Shown here one piece after another: positions 27,527 through 35,814 of a stretch of 64,000 bases of DNA. Positions within the stretch are counted from its first letter, which is position 1; each line of letters starts with the position of its first letter. The notes below the pieces were generated by a model that was not told the origin of the DNA, ran no database searches, and saw only the letters and a list, made by a program, of their open reading frames with translations. Location: the NCBI GenBank assembly GCA_009781725.1, contig WQVF01000004.1:25073-89072 (forward strand), in the 5' to 3' direction. The DNA comes from Defluviitaleaceae bacterium (GTDB taxonomy: Bacteria > Bacillota > Clostridia > Lachnospirales > WQUN01). Made by a program: the position numbers and the translations under genes.

Positions 27527-27982
27527 ATGCATGAAAAGCTACAGCTAAGAGACCAAGTAATAACACCAACCAACCCGCAACTAGAGCAAATCTTAGGGGA
27601 AAGCTACAAAGCGTATGAAGCTCTGCAAAATACCCTACCTGAATTAGAAATAGAACAAGAATGGCAATGGTATACCCCAAGCAAAGTATGGGCAGGAAGA
27701 GGCCAGCACCGCTGGACTACCCCAAGGGGAACCAGCAAAGAAAAAACCCTGTACTGGCTACATGTGTTTGAAGGGTGGTTTAGTGTTGCCGTGTGGTTCA
27801 AAGAAAAAAACCGCGAGATTATTTTGCAAGCTGATGTCAGTGAGAAAACTAAGGAACTAATTCGAGGCTCCAGCACATACGGTAAATTGCCAACCTTTCC
27901 GGTGGAGTTTAAAGTTGCAACAGATGAGCCTATAGCAGATATCTGTGTACTGATTGATAGTAAGAAGCGGTTGGAAAAATAG
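27527..27982 (+). CDS. DUF3788 family protein
   Basis: The 151-residue soluble protein matches the DUF3788 pattern in its aromatic-rich core: EWQWYTPSKVWA, RTKEKTLYWLHVFEGWFSVAVWF-like stretch, then a C-terminal block KVATDEPIADICVLIDSKKRL. The family has no defined role but resembles small-molecule-binding, phosphorylation-unrelated stress proteins. It begins 4 bases after the response regulator stop, with GGGAGAG upstream, so the two are probably cotranscribed. Confidence 0.75.
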   Translation: MHEKLQLRDQVITPTNPQLEQILGESYKAYEALQNTLPELEIEQEWQWYTPSKVWAGRGQHRWTTPRGTSKEKTLYWLHVFEGWFSVAVWFKEKNREIILQADVSEKTKELIRGSSTYGKLPTFPVEFKVATDEPIADICVLIDSKKRLEK

Positions 27983-27994
27983 AGGCATAAACTA

Positions 27995-28003
27995 TGGTAT
28001 AAT
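27995..28003 (+). promoter_or_regulatory. Extended -10 promoter of VapB-like gene
   Basis: TG-G-TATAAT is an extended -10 element that does not need a strong -35. It lies 20 bases before the antitoxin ATG, between it and the DUF3788 stop. Confidence 0.5.
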
Positions 28004-28023
28004 GCCAAAGAGGAGGTGTGCCC

Positions 28024-28257
28024 ATGGCTGAATTAGTACTACAAGCGAGGACACTGCCTGAGCCACTGTACAGACTTATAGGAGCGGAGAAGGTGCGTGT
28101 GCAGGAGGATAGGGATGAGATTCGCCTAATACCAATTAAAACTATACCAGTTGAGAAGGTTAACTATTGCCCTTTTTTAGGGATGTACACTGACGGCAAG
28201 CAAACGGTTGATGGCTTCTTTGAGCGTATGCGTAAAGATGCGGAGCTGGAACGATGA
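28024..28257 (+). CDS. AbrB-like/VapB-type antitoxin
   Basis: The protein has 77 residues. The N-terminal part (ELVLQARTLPEPLYRLIGAEKVRVQEDRDEIRLIPI) resembles a swapped-hairpin AbrB fold, and the C-terminal part (VDGFFERMRKDAELE) would be the toxin-binding helix. AGGAGG lies 7 bases before the ATG at 28024. The stop overlaps the ATG of the PIN gene by 4 bases. It appears intact, while the toxin downstream is broken. Confidence 0.75.
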   Translation: MAELVLQARTLPEPLYRLIGAEKVRVQEDRDEIRLIPIKTIPVEKVNYCPFLGMYTDGKQTVDGFFERMRKDAELER

Positions 28258-28558
28258 GCAGAGTATATGTCTTAGATGCATGCCATGGTTGCGGCATTGG
28301 AACGTGAAGAAGGTGCCGAGAAGGTTGTAGCAGTCTATAACAAAGATTATGGAACCACCAACAAAAATCGTTTACAACATCGGAAGTAATGTTTTCCAAG
28401 AGGCAGGAAGGTTAAAAGCATCCCATAAAATCTCTCTTGCTGACTCGATTCTACTGGCGCAAACCATAGTTCTAAACGGTACGCTCCTAACCGCCGACCA
28501 CCACGAAATGGAAAAAGTTGAAGCCTTGGAAGATATAAATATCCTATGGATTAGATAA
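28254..28558 (+). pseudogene. Degenerate VapC-type PIN toxin gene
   Basis: The gene begins MSRVYVLDAC, the usual PIN start with its first acidic residue, and then shifts frame near 28283. The next frame reads MVAALEREEGAEKVVAVYNKDYG before a stop. A third frame contains the C-terminal PIN half (EAGRLKASHKISLADSILLAQTIVLNGTLLTADHHEMEKVE...ILWIR). About 40 middle residues seem to be lost. A normal VapC has about 130 residues; no intact product can be made from this locus as read. Confidence 0.8.
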
Positions 28559-28573
28559 GCAAGATATGTTTTG

Positions 28574-28593
28574 CTCCCCACTGGGGAGTTTTT
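28574..28593 (+). terminator. Rho-independent terminator after PIN remnant
   Basis: CTCCCC (28574-28579) pairs with GGGGAG (28583-28588) and is followed by five T. It separates the toxin module from the ABC transporter operon. Confidence 0.8.
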
Positions 28594-28598
28594 ACGAT

Positions 28599-28650
28599 TT
28601 AAGACTTTCTTAAGATTTACATAAAACAGAATTTAAACCCCTGGTATATT
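28599..28650 (+). promoter_or_regulatory. Response-regulator box and promoter of ABC/kinase operon
   Basis: Two direct TTAAGA repeats (28599-28604 and 28610-28615) are spaced 11 bp apart, one DNA turn, as in OmpR-family activator boxes. An extended -10 (TG-G-TATATT, -10 at 28645-28650) lies 29 bases further on. No good -35 is visible, which fits an activated promoter. Confidence 0.6.
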
Positions 28651-28740
28651 ATCCTCTCATCCAAGTATGAAATATGTCGCGTCGCGGGCGGCTGCGCCAC
28701 TCCACAATCGCGATTTTCGTACTATAAAAAGGAGGAACAT

Positions 28741-29649
28741 ATGAGCATCTTAACAACACAAAACCTATGTAAGCGATACGGCGGAAAACCCGCTGTGGAC
28801 AATGTTTCCCTCACCGTAGAAAAAGGCGATATCTTCGGCCTAATCGGTCAAAACGGTGCCGGTAAAACTACTTTTATGCGGCTGGTAACATCTCTTACCC
28901 AACCGGATAGCGGCACAATTTCCCTCTTTGGGGAGACGGAACCTGCCAGGCTTTCCGCAGCCCGTTCCCGCATTGGGTCGGTCATCGAGGCCCCTGCCCT
29001 TTTCGAAAATCTAACTGCCGTGCAGAACCTGGAGTATTATCGTATCCAACGGGGTATAGCCGACAAAGGCCGAATCCAACAAGTCCTGAAAACGGTTTCT
29101 CTTACAGACACTGGAAAAAAGAAATTCAAGAATTTCTCCCTGGGAATGAAGCAGCGGCTAGGCCTTGCAATGGCCATTCTATCACATCCGGACTTTCTTA
29201 TACTGGATGAGCCAACCAATGGCTTGGACCCAACAGGCATTATCGAAATGCGAGACCTGATAAAACGGCTTAGCCAGGAGGGCATAACCATGCTAGTGTC
29301 TAGCCATATCTTGAGCGAGCTTGCTCAAGTGGCAAATAAATACGCCATAATCCATAACGGACGCCTGCTTAAGTCCCTTACCCACGAAGAGCTGCAAGAA
29401 GAATGTAAACAAGCCCTTGCATTAACAGTAAGCGATACATCACGAGCCGTTGTTTTGCTGGAAACATTGCTAGGAATAAAGGATTACAAACAAGTCTCCG
29501 CAAATGAACTGCGAATCTACGATAAAATCGAAGACCCATCAGATATAACCTTTCGTCTAAGCCAAGAAGGCATACGGATATCCGAATTCAAATCAGTAGG
29601 CGACAGCCTTGAAGACTACTACACAAAGACTATCGGAGGTGCAAAATAA
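28741..29649 (+). CDS. ABC transporter ATP-binding protein, BcrA-like
   Basis: The protein has 302 residues. Walker A is GQNGAGKTT near residue 40, the signature is FSLGMKQRLGLA, Walker B is FLILDEPTNGLDP, and the switch His is in LVSSHIL. The C-terminal extension of about 80 residues is typical of BcrA/lantibiotic-immunity type ATPases. With the permease and histidine kinase that follow with overlapping ends, it forms an antibiotic or bacteriocin sensing and resistance unit. The substrate is unknown. It has AAAGGAGG before the ATG. Confidence 0.9.
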   Translation: MSILTTQNLCKRYGGKPAVDNVSLTVEKGDIFGLIGQNGAGKTTFMRLVTSLTQPDSGTISLFGETEPARLSAARSRIGSVIEAPALFENLTAVQNLEYYRIQRGIADKGRIQQVLKTVSLTDTGKKKFKNFSLGMKQRLGLAMAILSHPDFLILDEPTNGLDPTGIIEMRDLIKRLSQEGITMLVSSHILSELAQVANKYAIIHNGRLLKSLTHEELQEECKQALALTVSDTSRAVVLLETLLGIKDYKQVSANELRIYDKIEDPSDITFRLSQEGIRISEFKSVGDSLEDYYTKTIGGAK

Positions 29650-30452
29650 TGCTTAATTTAATACGTGCAGATATTTATCGAGTTTTACGAGGCAAGGCCC
29701 TATATATCACATTAATTGTATTATTGGCTAACTGTATCCTGATGGTCATTTCTATGAATGCATTTCAAACCGGTGTGGTTACCATTACTATGCCCGAGGC
29801 CGTGATAGATGAACTTGTTCCCAGTATGGCGGTGACTGGCGTGACCACCCCTCAGTTAATTGCCACTCAAATGGAAAATTTCGTATTCTTTTTGCTGCCA
29901 GTTATTGTTATTGTGGCAGGGGCAATTTTCTCACATGGTACGGTTAAAAATGATATTGCCTGGGGGGTATCCCGGACAAAGCTGTACTTTTCAAAATTGA
30001 TTCTAAGCTCTGTCATAGGCTTTTTACTGATGCTGGTCTATATAGGATTTAGCACTGTTATCGCTATGATAATAAATGGATATGGGGGCCCCGCCCCAGC
30101 CGGACATTGGATAAGCTTATTGCAAATATTCTCGGCCCAACTTCTGTTACTACTTGCATTTATCGGTGTTGGAGTGTTTTTGGCTTTTGTCACCAAACGT
30201 GTTGCTGCTGTAAATGGAGGCTTTATCGCTTTTATTTTTGTGCCGCTGTTTATACTAAGCATGGTGGTATTGATAAACACTAATCTTGAATGGCTTATGG
30301 AATATGAAATGCTTGGCAATATTATGGCCTTGGCGTATCTACCGTATATGGAAACTAGAGAAATCCTACGGGCCTTGGGGATTGGAGCATTCTTCCTAGT
30401 AGGCAGCACCATCGGAGGTATTGCCTTGTTCAGGAGGTCGGAAATAAAATGA
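29649..30452 (+). CDS. ABC-2 permease, BcrB-like
   Basis: The protein has 267 residues and six membrane segments. The first cytoplasmic stretch LIRADIYRVLRGKALYI and the segment HGTVKNDIAWGVSRTKLYFSKLI are typical of lantibiotic-immunity permeases, partners of BcrA-type ATPases. It overlaps the ATPase gene by 1 base (TAATG) and the kinase gene by 4 bases, so the three proteins are probably made in step. Confidence 0.87.
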   Translation: MLNLIRADIYRVLRGKALYITLIVLLANCILMVISMNAFQTGVVTITMPEAVIDELVPSMAVTGVTTPQLIATQMENFVFFLLPVIVIVAGAIFSHGTVKNDIAWGVSRTKLYFSKLILSSVIGFLLMLVYIGFSTVIAMIINGYGGPAPAGHWISLLQIFSAQLLLLLAFIGVGVFLAFVTKRVAAVNGGFIAFIFVPLFILSMVVLINTNLEWLMEYEMLGNIMALAYLPYMETREILRALGIGAFFLVGSTIGGIALFRRSEIK

Positions 30453-31315
30453 TTGCACTGGGGTTTGTGTGCGGATTATTGGCAATATTGTTGGCAATTG
30501 TGCTGATTAAGTTTTTGCGGCTAAAAAACGATATCCGTCAACTGTCATTGCGACTGGATGAAATCATTAATTCCGACACCAACGCCAAGCTCACAACCCA
30601 GACTTTTGATAAAGATATCACTGCTTTTATCCAAAGTGTAAATAATTTGCTGACAAAAAACCGCCGGGATTTTATGACCACCCAGCGCACAGAAGAGGAT
30701 CTTAAGCGAGCCATCATAAACATATCCCATGACCTGCGAACGCCCCTGACATCGGCGATGGGATATTTACAGATGATGAAGGGCGATTCCAGATATTTGG
30801 AAATAATCAAAGGCCGGTTAGATACTCTGGCAAGTTTGATGGATAATCTCTTTGCCTTCTCCCAGGCTATGGAGGAGAAAGTCTCTGTGAAGAGGAGCAA
30901 TATCGGGAATATACTACGGGAGGCCTTAACGGGCAGCTATATCGAGTTGGAAGCCAAGGGCTTTATAGTAGAGGCACACATCCCGGATTCACCCGAGTAC
31001 TGTCTCTGTGATGAAGACGCCCTAAAGCGTGTGCTGCAAAATTTGGTTAAAAACGCATATGTACATGGTAAAGAATATCTGCGGGTGGGTCTTACAGGCA
31101 ATCGCATCGAAATAATAAACAAAGCCGACGGCCTTCAGGATTTGGAAATATCCCGAATTTTCGATAGATTCTACACAGCCGATGCCGCAAGGACCCATAA
31201 GCGCACCGGCTTGGGGCTAGCAATAGCTAAAGAGCTAACAGAAAAAATGGGTGGGCAAATTTTCGCCTATATAGAAAATGAAATGCTGATTGTACGAGTG
31301 GATTTACAGAAGTAA
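30449..31315 (+). CDS. Histidine kinase of BcrAB-like operon
   Basis: The protein has 288 residues. A single N-terminal membrane helix (residues 3-24) with almost no extracellular part is followed by a short linker and the catalytic core. The phosphoacceptor His is in NISHDLRTPLTS near residue 93; the N box is NLVKNAYVHG and the G box is KRTGLGLAIAKEL. Kinases with so little sensor sequence usually rely on their ABC transporter for sensing. No response regulator follows. The regulator at 26869 is the best partner candidate. Confidence 0.88.
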   Translation: MIALGFVCGLLAILLAIVLIKFLRLKNDIRQLSLRLDEIINSDTNAKLTTQTFDKDITAFIQSVNNLLTKNRRDFMTTQRTEEDLKRAIINISHDLRTPLTSAMGYLQMMKGDSRYLEIIKGRLDTLASLMDNLFAFSQAMEEKVSVKRSNIGNILREALTGSYIELEAKGFIVEAHIPDSPEYCLCDEDALKRVLQNLVKNAYVHGKEYLRVGLTGNRIEIINKADGLQDLEISRIFDRFYTADAARTHKRTGLGLAIAKELTEKMGGQIFAYIENEMLIVRVDLQK

Positions 31316-31321
31316 AATAAG

Positions 31322-31355
31322 GGGGCTGTCATTTACAGACAACCCCTTTGTTGTT
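31322..31355 (+). terminator. Terminator after histidine kinase gene
   Basis: GGGGCTGTC (31322-31330) pairs with GACAACCCC (31338-31346) with one mismatch, followed by a T-rich stretch. The left arm is identical to the outer arm of repeat family A. Confidence 0.6.
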
Positions 31356-31371
31356 GCGAAAGGAGATTTCC

Positions 31372-32841
31372 ATGAAATTCATAATGGCCTTAGACCAAGG
31401 TACCACCTCTTCCCGCTGCATCATCTTTAACCACCAGGGCAAAATAGTAAGCGTAGCCCAACGGGAATTCACACAAATCTATCCCCAGACAGGCTGGGTA
31501 GAGCATGACCCGGAGGAAATCTACCAAACTCAGGTGCTGGTAGGCCACGAGGCTTTATTATCTGCCGGGCTCACCTACAAGGACATAGCTGCAATCGGTA
31601 TTACCAATCAGCGTGAGACGGCTATTATCTGGGACTGTGCCACAGGCAAGCCTATTCACAATGCCATTGTATGGCAATGCCGTCGCACAGCTCCCCTTTG
31701 CAACGAGCTGCGACAACAAGGCTATGAAAAAGTAATCCAATCAAAAACCGGCCTCAAGCTTGACCCGTATTTTTCCGCAACCAAGGTCAAATGGCTATTA
31801 GATAATATCCCAGATACAAAAGAAAAAGACATACTCTTCGGCACAGTGGATACATGGCTAATCTGGAAGCTCACAAAAGGGCGAGTCCACGCCACAGACC
31901 ATACCAATGCCTCACGAACCATGCTTTACAATATTCATAATCAGGAGTGGGATGACGAGATTCTTACGAAACTGGGTATTCCAGTAGAGATATTGCCCAA
32001 TGTCGTGACCTCATCAGGGTATGTCGGAGAAACGGATATTTTTGGCGGCAGTATCCCAATCGCGGGTATCGCAGGCGATCAGCAAGCTGCGCTATTTGGT
32101 CAGGCCTGTTTTGAGCCAGGGCAGGCTAAGAACACTTATGGCACCGGCTGCTTTCTACTAATGAATACTGGTTCCACCCCAGTGGAATCCAAGCATGGGC
32201 TTATCACTACCATGGCGGCGTCATGTTCAGAAAAAATCCAATATGCCCTGGAAGGCAGCGTCTTTATCGGCGGTGCCGTTGTACAGTGGCTGCGGGATGA
32301 ACTTGGTCTGATAAAAACTGCCCAGGAAACGGAAAAACTGGCCCAATCTGTTGCAGACACAGGCGGTGTCTACCTTGTGCCGGCCTTCGTAGGCCTGGGG
32401 GCACCCCACTGGGATGCCTATGCCAGGGGCACCATAGTAGGTTTGACCCGAGGGGCGGGAAAGGCCAATATTGTACGGGCCGCCCTTGAATCCATGGCCT
32501 ACCAGACCCTTGACATAGTGGAAGCAATGGCGGCGGACGCCGGGTCTCCTTTGAGTGCATTGCAAGTAGACGGTGGTGCCAGTGCCAACAATTTTCTTAT
32601 GCAGTTCCAGGCAGATATGCTAAAAGTGCCAACGGTGAGGCCTCAAGTAACAGAGACTACCGCTCTTGGGGCAGCCTATCTTGCTGGGCTTGCAGTGGGA
32701 TATTGGCAAAGTACAGATGAAATCAAGGGCAATCGCGTACTCGAGCAAGTTTTCATGCCTCAAATGGATACTCAAACTCGCCAAGGATTGATTGTTGGAT
32801 GGAAAAAAGCCATAACCCGAGCTTTGAGGTGGGAGGAGTAA
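31372..32841 (+). CDS. glpK: Glycerol kinase
   Basis: The protein has 489 residues. It phosphorylates glycerol to glycerol-3-phosphate with ATP. The FGGY-family start [12 protein letters not shown], the substrate region [10 protein letters not shown], and [14 protein letters not shown] and TYGTGCF in the ATP site are all present, as is [15 protein letters not shown]. Length is normal. The ATG at 31372 has AGGAG 6 bases upstream. It appears to be a single gene with no glpF or glpD beside it. Confidence 0.96.
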   Translation: MKFIMALDQGTTSSRCIIFNHQGKIVSVAQREFTQIYPQTGWVEHDPEEIYQTQVLVGHEALLSAGLTYKDIAAIGITNQRETAIIWDCATGKPIHNAIVWQCRRTAPLCNELRQQGYEKVIQSKTGLKLDPYFSATKVKWLLDNIPDTKEKDILFGTVDTWLIWKLTKGRVHATDHTNASRTMLYNIHNQEWDDEILTKLGIPVEILPNVVTSSGYVGETDIFGGSIPIAGIAGDQQAALFGQACFEPGQAKNTYGTGCFLLMNTGSTPVESKHGLITTMAASCSEKIQYALEGSVFIGGAVVQWLRDELGLIKTAQETEKLAQSVADTGGVYLVPAFVGLGAPHWDAYARGTIVGLTRGAGKANIVRAALESMAYQTLDIVEAMAADAGSPLSALQVDGGASANNFLMQFQADMLKVPTVRPQVTETTALGAAYLAGLAVGYWQSTDEIKGNRVLEQVFMPQMDTQTRQGLIVGWKKAITRALRWEE

Positions 32842-32844
32842 ATT

Positions 32845-32873
32845 TTGACAACATGATTACAACCCGCTATAAT
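32845..32873 (+). promoter_or_regulatory. Consensus promoter of rpsB-tsf
   Basis: TTGACA (32845-32850) and TATAAT (32868-32873) are separated by 17 bases, a perfect sigma-A match. The promoter starts only 3 bases after the glpK stop. Confidence 0.9.
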
Positions 32874-32879
32874 CCTAAG

Positions 32880-32988
32880 GTTGTAGCAAAAAACTACACA
32901 CACAGGATGTGCCGACCAGGTGCCAGAAATTTTCTGGTTTGTATCGGCAAAAACCACAGCCTGTGGAGGAAAAACCAGGAGGTGCCTA
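32880..32988 (+). ncRNA. Structured 5' leader of rpsB mRNA
   Basis: After the promoter there is a hairpin TGTAG/CTACA (32882-32898). A nested three-part stem follows: ACAGG (32902) with CCTGT (32960), GCCGA (32911) with TCGGC (32944), and CCAGAA (32923) with TTCTGG (32932). The start codon of rpsB follows 25 bases later with AGGAGGTG. Ribosomal protein leaders often bind their own protein; S2 autoregulation here is inferred. Confidence 0.5.
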
Positions 32989-33759
32989 ATGGCCGTAATT
33001 TCCATGAAACAGCTACTCGAGGCCGGTGTCCACTTTGGCCACCAGACCCGACGCTGGAACCCAAAAATGGCAGAGTATATCTTTGCCGAGCGGAACGGAA
33101 TCTATATCATAGACCTGCAAAAAACCGTCCGCAAAATTGACGATGCTTACCGTGCGGTAAGCCAAATCATCGCCGACGGTGGCGAAATGCTCTTCGTCGG
33201 AACCAAGAAGCAGGCCCAAGAATCCATTAAGGAAGAAGCATTACGCTGCGGCATGTACTTTGTCAACGAGCGTTGGCTGGGGGGTATGCTTACCAACTTC
33301 AAGACCATGCAGCTTAGAGTCCAAAGGCTCAAAGAGCTAAAAAGGATGCAGGAAGACGGCCGCATGGCTCTTCTTCCCAAAAAGGAAGTTGCCAAGCTTG
33401 AGCACGAGCTTGAAAAATTGCAAAGAAACCTAGGCGGCGTGGAAGGCATGAAGCGTGTCCCTGATGTAATCTTCATCGTGGACTCCCGCAAAGAGCGCAT
33501 CGCCATCCAAGAAGCCCGCAACCTGAACATTCCCATTGTTGCAATAGTAGACACCAACTGTGACCCGGACGAGGTAGACTATGTAATCCCAGGCAATGAC
33601 GACGCAATCCGCGCCGTTAAGCTGATTGCAGGCAAACTTGCCGATGCAGTAATCGAAGCCAAGCAAGGGGAGCAAGTAGACGACCCCGAGGCCGAAGGCG
33701 CAGATGTTGAATACTACGAAGATGACGAATATGTAGAGGAAGAAACCTATACGGAATAA
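32989..33759 (+). CDS. rpsB: 30S ribosomal protein S2
   Basis: The protein has 256 residues. It begins [27 protein letters not shown], the universal S2 start, and includes [26 protein letters not shown] and PDVIFIVD. The C-terminal 30 residues form a very acidic tail ([16 protein letters not shown]). The start is chosen by homology and by AGGAGGTG upstream. It is followed by tsf after 27 bases, the normal bacterial order. Confidence 0.97.
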   Translation: MAVISMKQLLEAGVHFGHQTRRWNPKMAEYIFAERNGIYIIDLQKTVRKIDDAYRAVSQIIADGGEMLFVGTKKQAQESIKEEALRCGMYFVNERWLGGMLTNFKTMQLRVQRLKELKRMQEDGRMALLPKKEVAKLEHELEKLQRNLGGVEGMKRVPDVIFIVDSRKERIAIQEARNLNIPIVAIVDTNCDPDEVDYVIPGNDDAIRAVKLIAGKLADAVIEAKQGEQVDDPEAEGADVEYYEDDEYVEEETYTE

Positions 33760-33786
33760 TCTTATGACTTTAGAGAGGTGTATACA

Positions 33787-34694
33787 ATGGCAGTAACAGC
33801 AGCAATGGTAAAAGAACTCCGCGAATTAAGCGGCGCAGGTATGTCTGCTTGTAAGAACGCTTTGGTTGAAGCCGATGGCGATATAACTCGTGCAACAGAA
33901 ATCCTTCGGGAAAAAGGTCTTGCTGCCGCAGCAAAAAAAGCCGGCCGCATAGCAGCCGAAGGTATGGTAATGTCCGCCCTTTCTGATGACAGAAGAAAAG
34001 GTGCTTTGGTAGAAGTAAACTCAGAAACCGACTTCGTTGCCAAGAACGATGAATTTATAGCCTTCGTAAAAAACGTAGCCGCCCAAACCCTTGCCTCAAA
34101 GTCAGAAACAGCAGAGGAGCTGCTACAAGAAAAATGGACACCCGACCCTAGCGTAACAGTAAGCGAAGCCTTTTCACAACTAGTTGCAAAAATCGGCGAA
34201 AACATTAATCTGCGCCGCTTTGCACGCTATGAAGTTGAGGCCGGCAGTGTAGTCGTGGACTATATCCACGGTGGAGGCCGAGTTGGCGTAATGCTCAAGC
34301 TGACAGCGGATAATGTATCTGACGCAGTAGTAGAAGCAGGCCGCAATGTATGTATGCAAATTGCCGCAATGTCCCCACAATTCGTGGACCGCAACAGTGT
34401 TCCAGAGGAATATCTGACCAAGGAAAGAGAAATCCTAGTCCAGCAAACCATGGCAGAAGGCAAGCCCGCCAATATAGCTGAAAAAATGGTAGAAGGCCGC
34501 CTCAACAAGATGCTTAAAGAAATCTGCCTTGTAGACCAGGAATATGTAAAAGACGGTGAAATGACCGTCGCCCAGTACCTGAAAACAGTAGGCAATGTAA
34601 CAGTAGTCCAGTTTGACCGCTTCGAAAAGGGCGAAGGTATTGAGAAGAGGAAGAGAACTTTGCCGAGGAAGTTAGTAAGGCGATGCAGATTTAA
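33787..34694 (+). CDS. tsf: Elongation factor Ts, with 3' frameshift
   Basis: EF-Ts recycles EF-Tu by releasing GDP. The start VTAAMVKELRELSGAGMSACKNAL and the core motif NSETDFVAKNDEF are intact. Near 34650 the frame reads GIEKRKRTLPRK, whereas the family ends GIEKREENFAEEV. Adding one base in the AGAGGAAG run restores EENFAEEVSKAMQI and a stop at 34692-34694. Without it the frame runs on to 34779 through the terminator hairpin. So either the C-terminus is truly altered or one G is missing from the sequence. The end given here is that of the restored frame (302 residues). Confidence 0.9.
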
Positions 34695-34708
34695 TAATAA
34701 TAAATTAC

Positions 34709-34744
34709 AAGGGGCTGTGCACAAAAGTGCACAGCCCCTTTTTC
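34709..34744 (+). terminator. Terminator of rpsB-tsf operon
   Basis: AAGGGGCTGTGCAC (34709-34722) pairs perfectly with GTGCACAGCCCCTT (34727-34740), with a four-base AAAA loop and a T run. It lies 14 bases after the restored tsf stop and between convergent genes. Confidence 0.92.
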
Positions 34745-34751
34745 ATGTCAT

Positions 34752-35771
34752 TTACACAATTAACATAGCATCCCCATAACTGAAAAACCGATATTCTTCC
34801 TTAACCGCTTCCTCATAAGCCGCCAGTACCGCTTCCCTTCCTGCTATGGCACTCACCAGCATAATCAGTGTAGATTCCGGCAGATGGAAATTAGTCAGCA
34901 GGCCGTCTATAGCCTTAAATTCAAATCCTGGGAAGATAAAAATATCCGTTTTGCCTGCCCCTGCCTGCACTTTGCCGGTTTCGTCTGCTCGGCTTTCCAA
35001 TGTACGGCAGCTGGTGGTACCTATGGCTATCACTCGCCCCCCTGAGGCCTTGGTTTGGTTTATTATATCTGCGGTTTCCGGCTCAACCCGGCAGTATTCG
35101 CTATGCATGTGGTGCTTGGAGATATCATCTTCTTTTACCGGGCGAAAGGTGCCTATCCCTACATGCAAAGTCACTCTTGCAATTTTTACCCCTTTGGCCT
35201 CTATGGCTTGCAGGACTTCGTCTGTAAAGTGCAGCCCTGCCGTTGGGGCGGCTACTGAGCCACTGTGGGTGGCGTATACTGTTTGATAGCGGGAATCGTC
35301 TCCGCCTTTTTCTTCTATATAGTGGGGTAATGGCATTTCCCCTATTTCCTCTAACAGGGGCTCCAAGTCCCCTTCATGCTCCAGGGCTACTACCCGTAGG
35401 CCGTCTTCAATTAATTCCTGTACATGGGCCTTGAGCTGTCCACCGGCAAATACCAAAGTGTCACCTTCCCTGGCCTTACGGCCTGGTTTGGCCAACACAC
35501 TCCAACGGCCATCTTCAAGTCTTTCGTGTAGCAGCATTTCTACTTGTGCATCGCCGCTTTTGCCTAGCAGTCTTGCTGGGATTACCTTGGAATCGTTGAT
35601 TACGATACAGTCCCCAGGGTTAAGTAAGGATACAATGTCTTTGAACATTGCGTGCTGTACCTTGCCTGTTTTGCGGTCAAGGCACATTAGGCGGGAACCA
35701 TCCCGTTGAGCCGCAGGTGTTTGGGCTATTAGGTGTTTGGGTAGTTCGTAATAGAAGTCTTGTTTATTCAT
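34752..35771 (-). CDS. queA: tRNA preQ1 ribosyltransferase-isomerase
   Basis: The protein has 339 residues. It transfers the ribose part of S-adenosylmethionine to preQ1 in tRNA, making epoxyqueuosine. Family motifs visible are FYYELPKHLIAQTP at the start, RDGSRLMCLDR, VINDSKVIPARLLG, PTAGLHFT, and TNFHLPESTLIMLVSA near the end. Length is normal, and GGAG lies 5 bases before the ATG. No tgt gene follows in this window. Confidence 0.96.
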   Translation of the reverse strand: MNKQDFYYELPKHLIAQTPAAQRDGSRLMCLDRKTGKVQHAMFKDIVSLLNPGDCIVINDSKVIPARLLGKSGDAQVEMLLHERLEDGRWSVLAKPGRKAREGDTLVFAGGQLKAHVQELIEDGLRVVALEHEGDLEPLLEEIGEMPLPHYIEEKGGDDSRYQTVYATHSGSVAAPTAGLHFTDEVLQAIEAKGVKIARVTLHVGIGTFRPVKEDDISKHHMHSEYCRVEPETADIINQTKASGGRVIAIGTTSCRTLESRADETGKVQAGAGKTDIFIFPGFEFKAIDGLLTNFHLPESTLIMLVSAIAGREAVLAAYEEAVKEEYRFFSYGDAMLIV

Positions 35772-35814
35772 CGTATCTCCATTCTATCGTGCCCTCAGCC
35801 GGAGGACGCAGTTT

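Noticed and set aside
31322..31355. Considered as another copy of repeat family A.
   Set aside because: Only the 9-base GGGGCTGTC arm matches; a plain terminator explains it.
34695..34779. Extension of the tsf frame beyond its normal end.
   Set aside because: It passes through the terminator hairpin and has no similarity to EF-Ts, so it is explained by a one-base frameshift.
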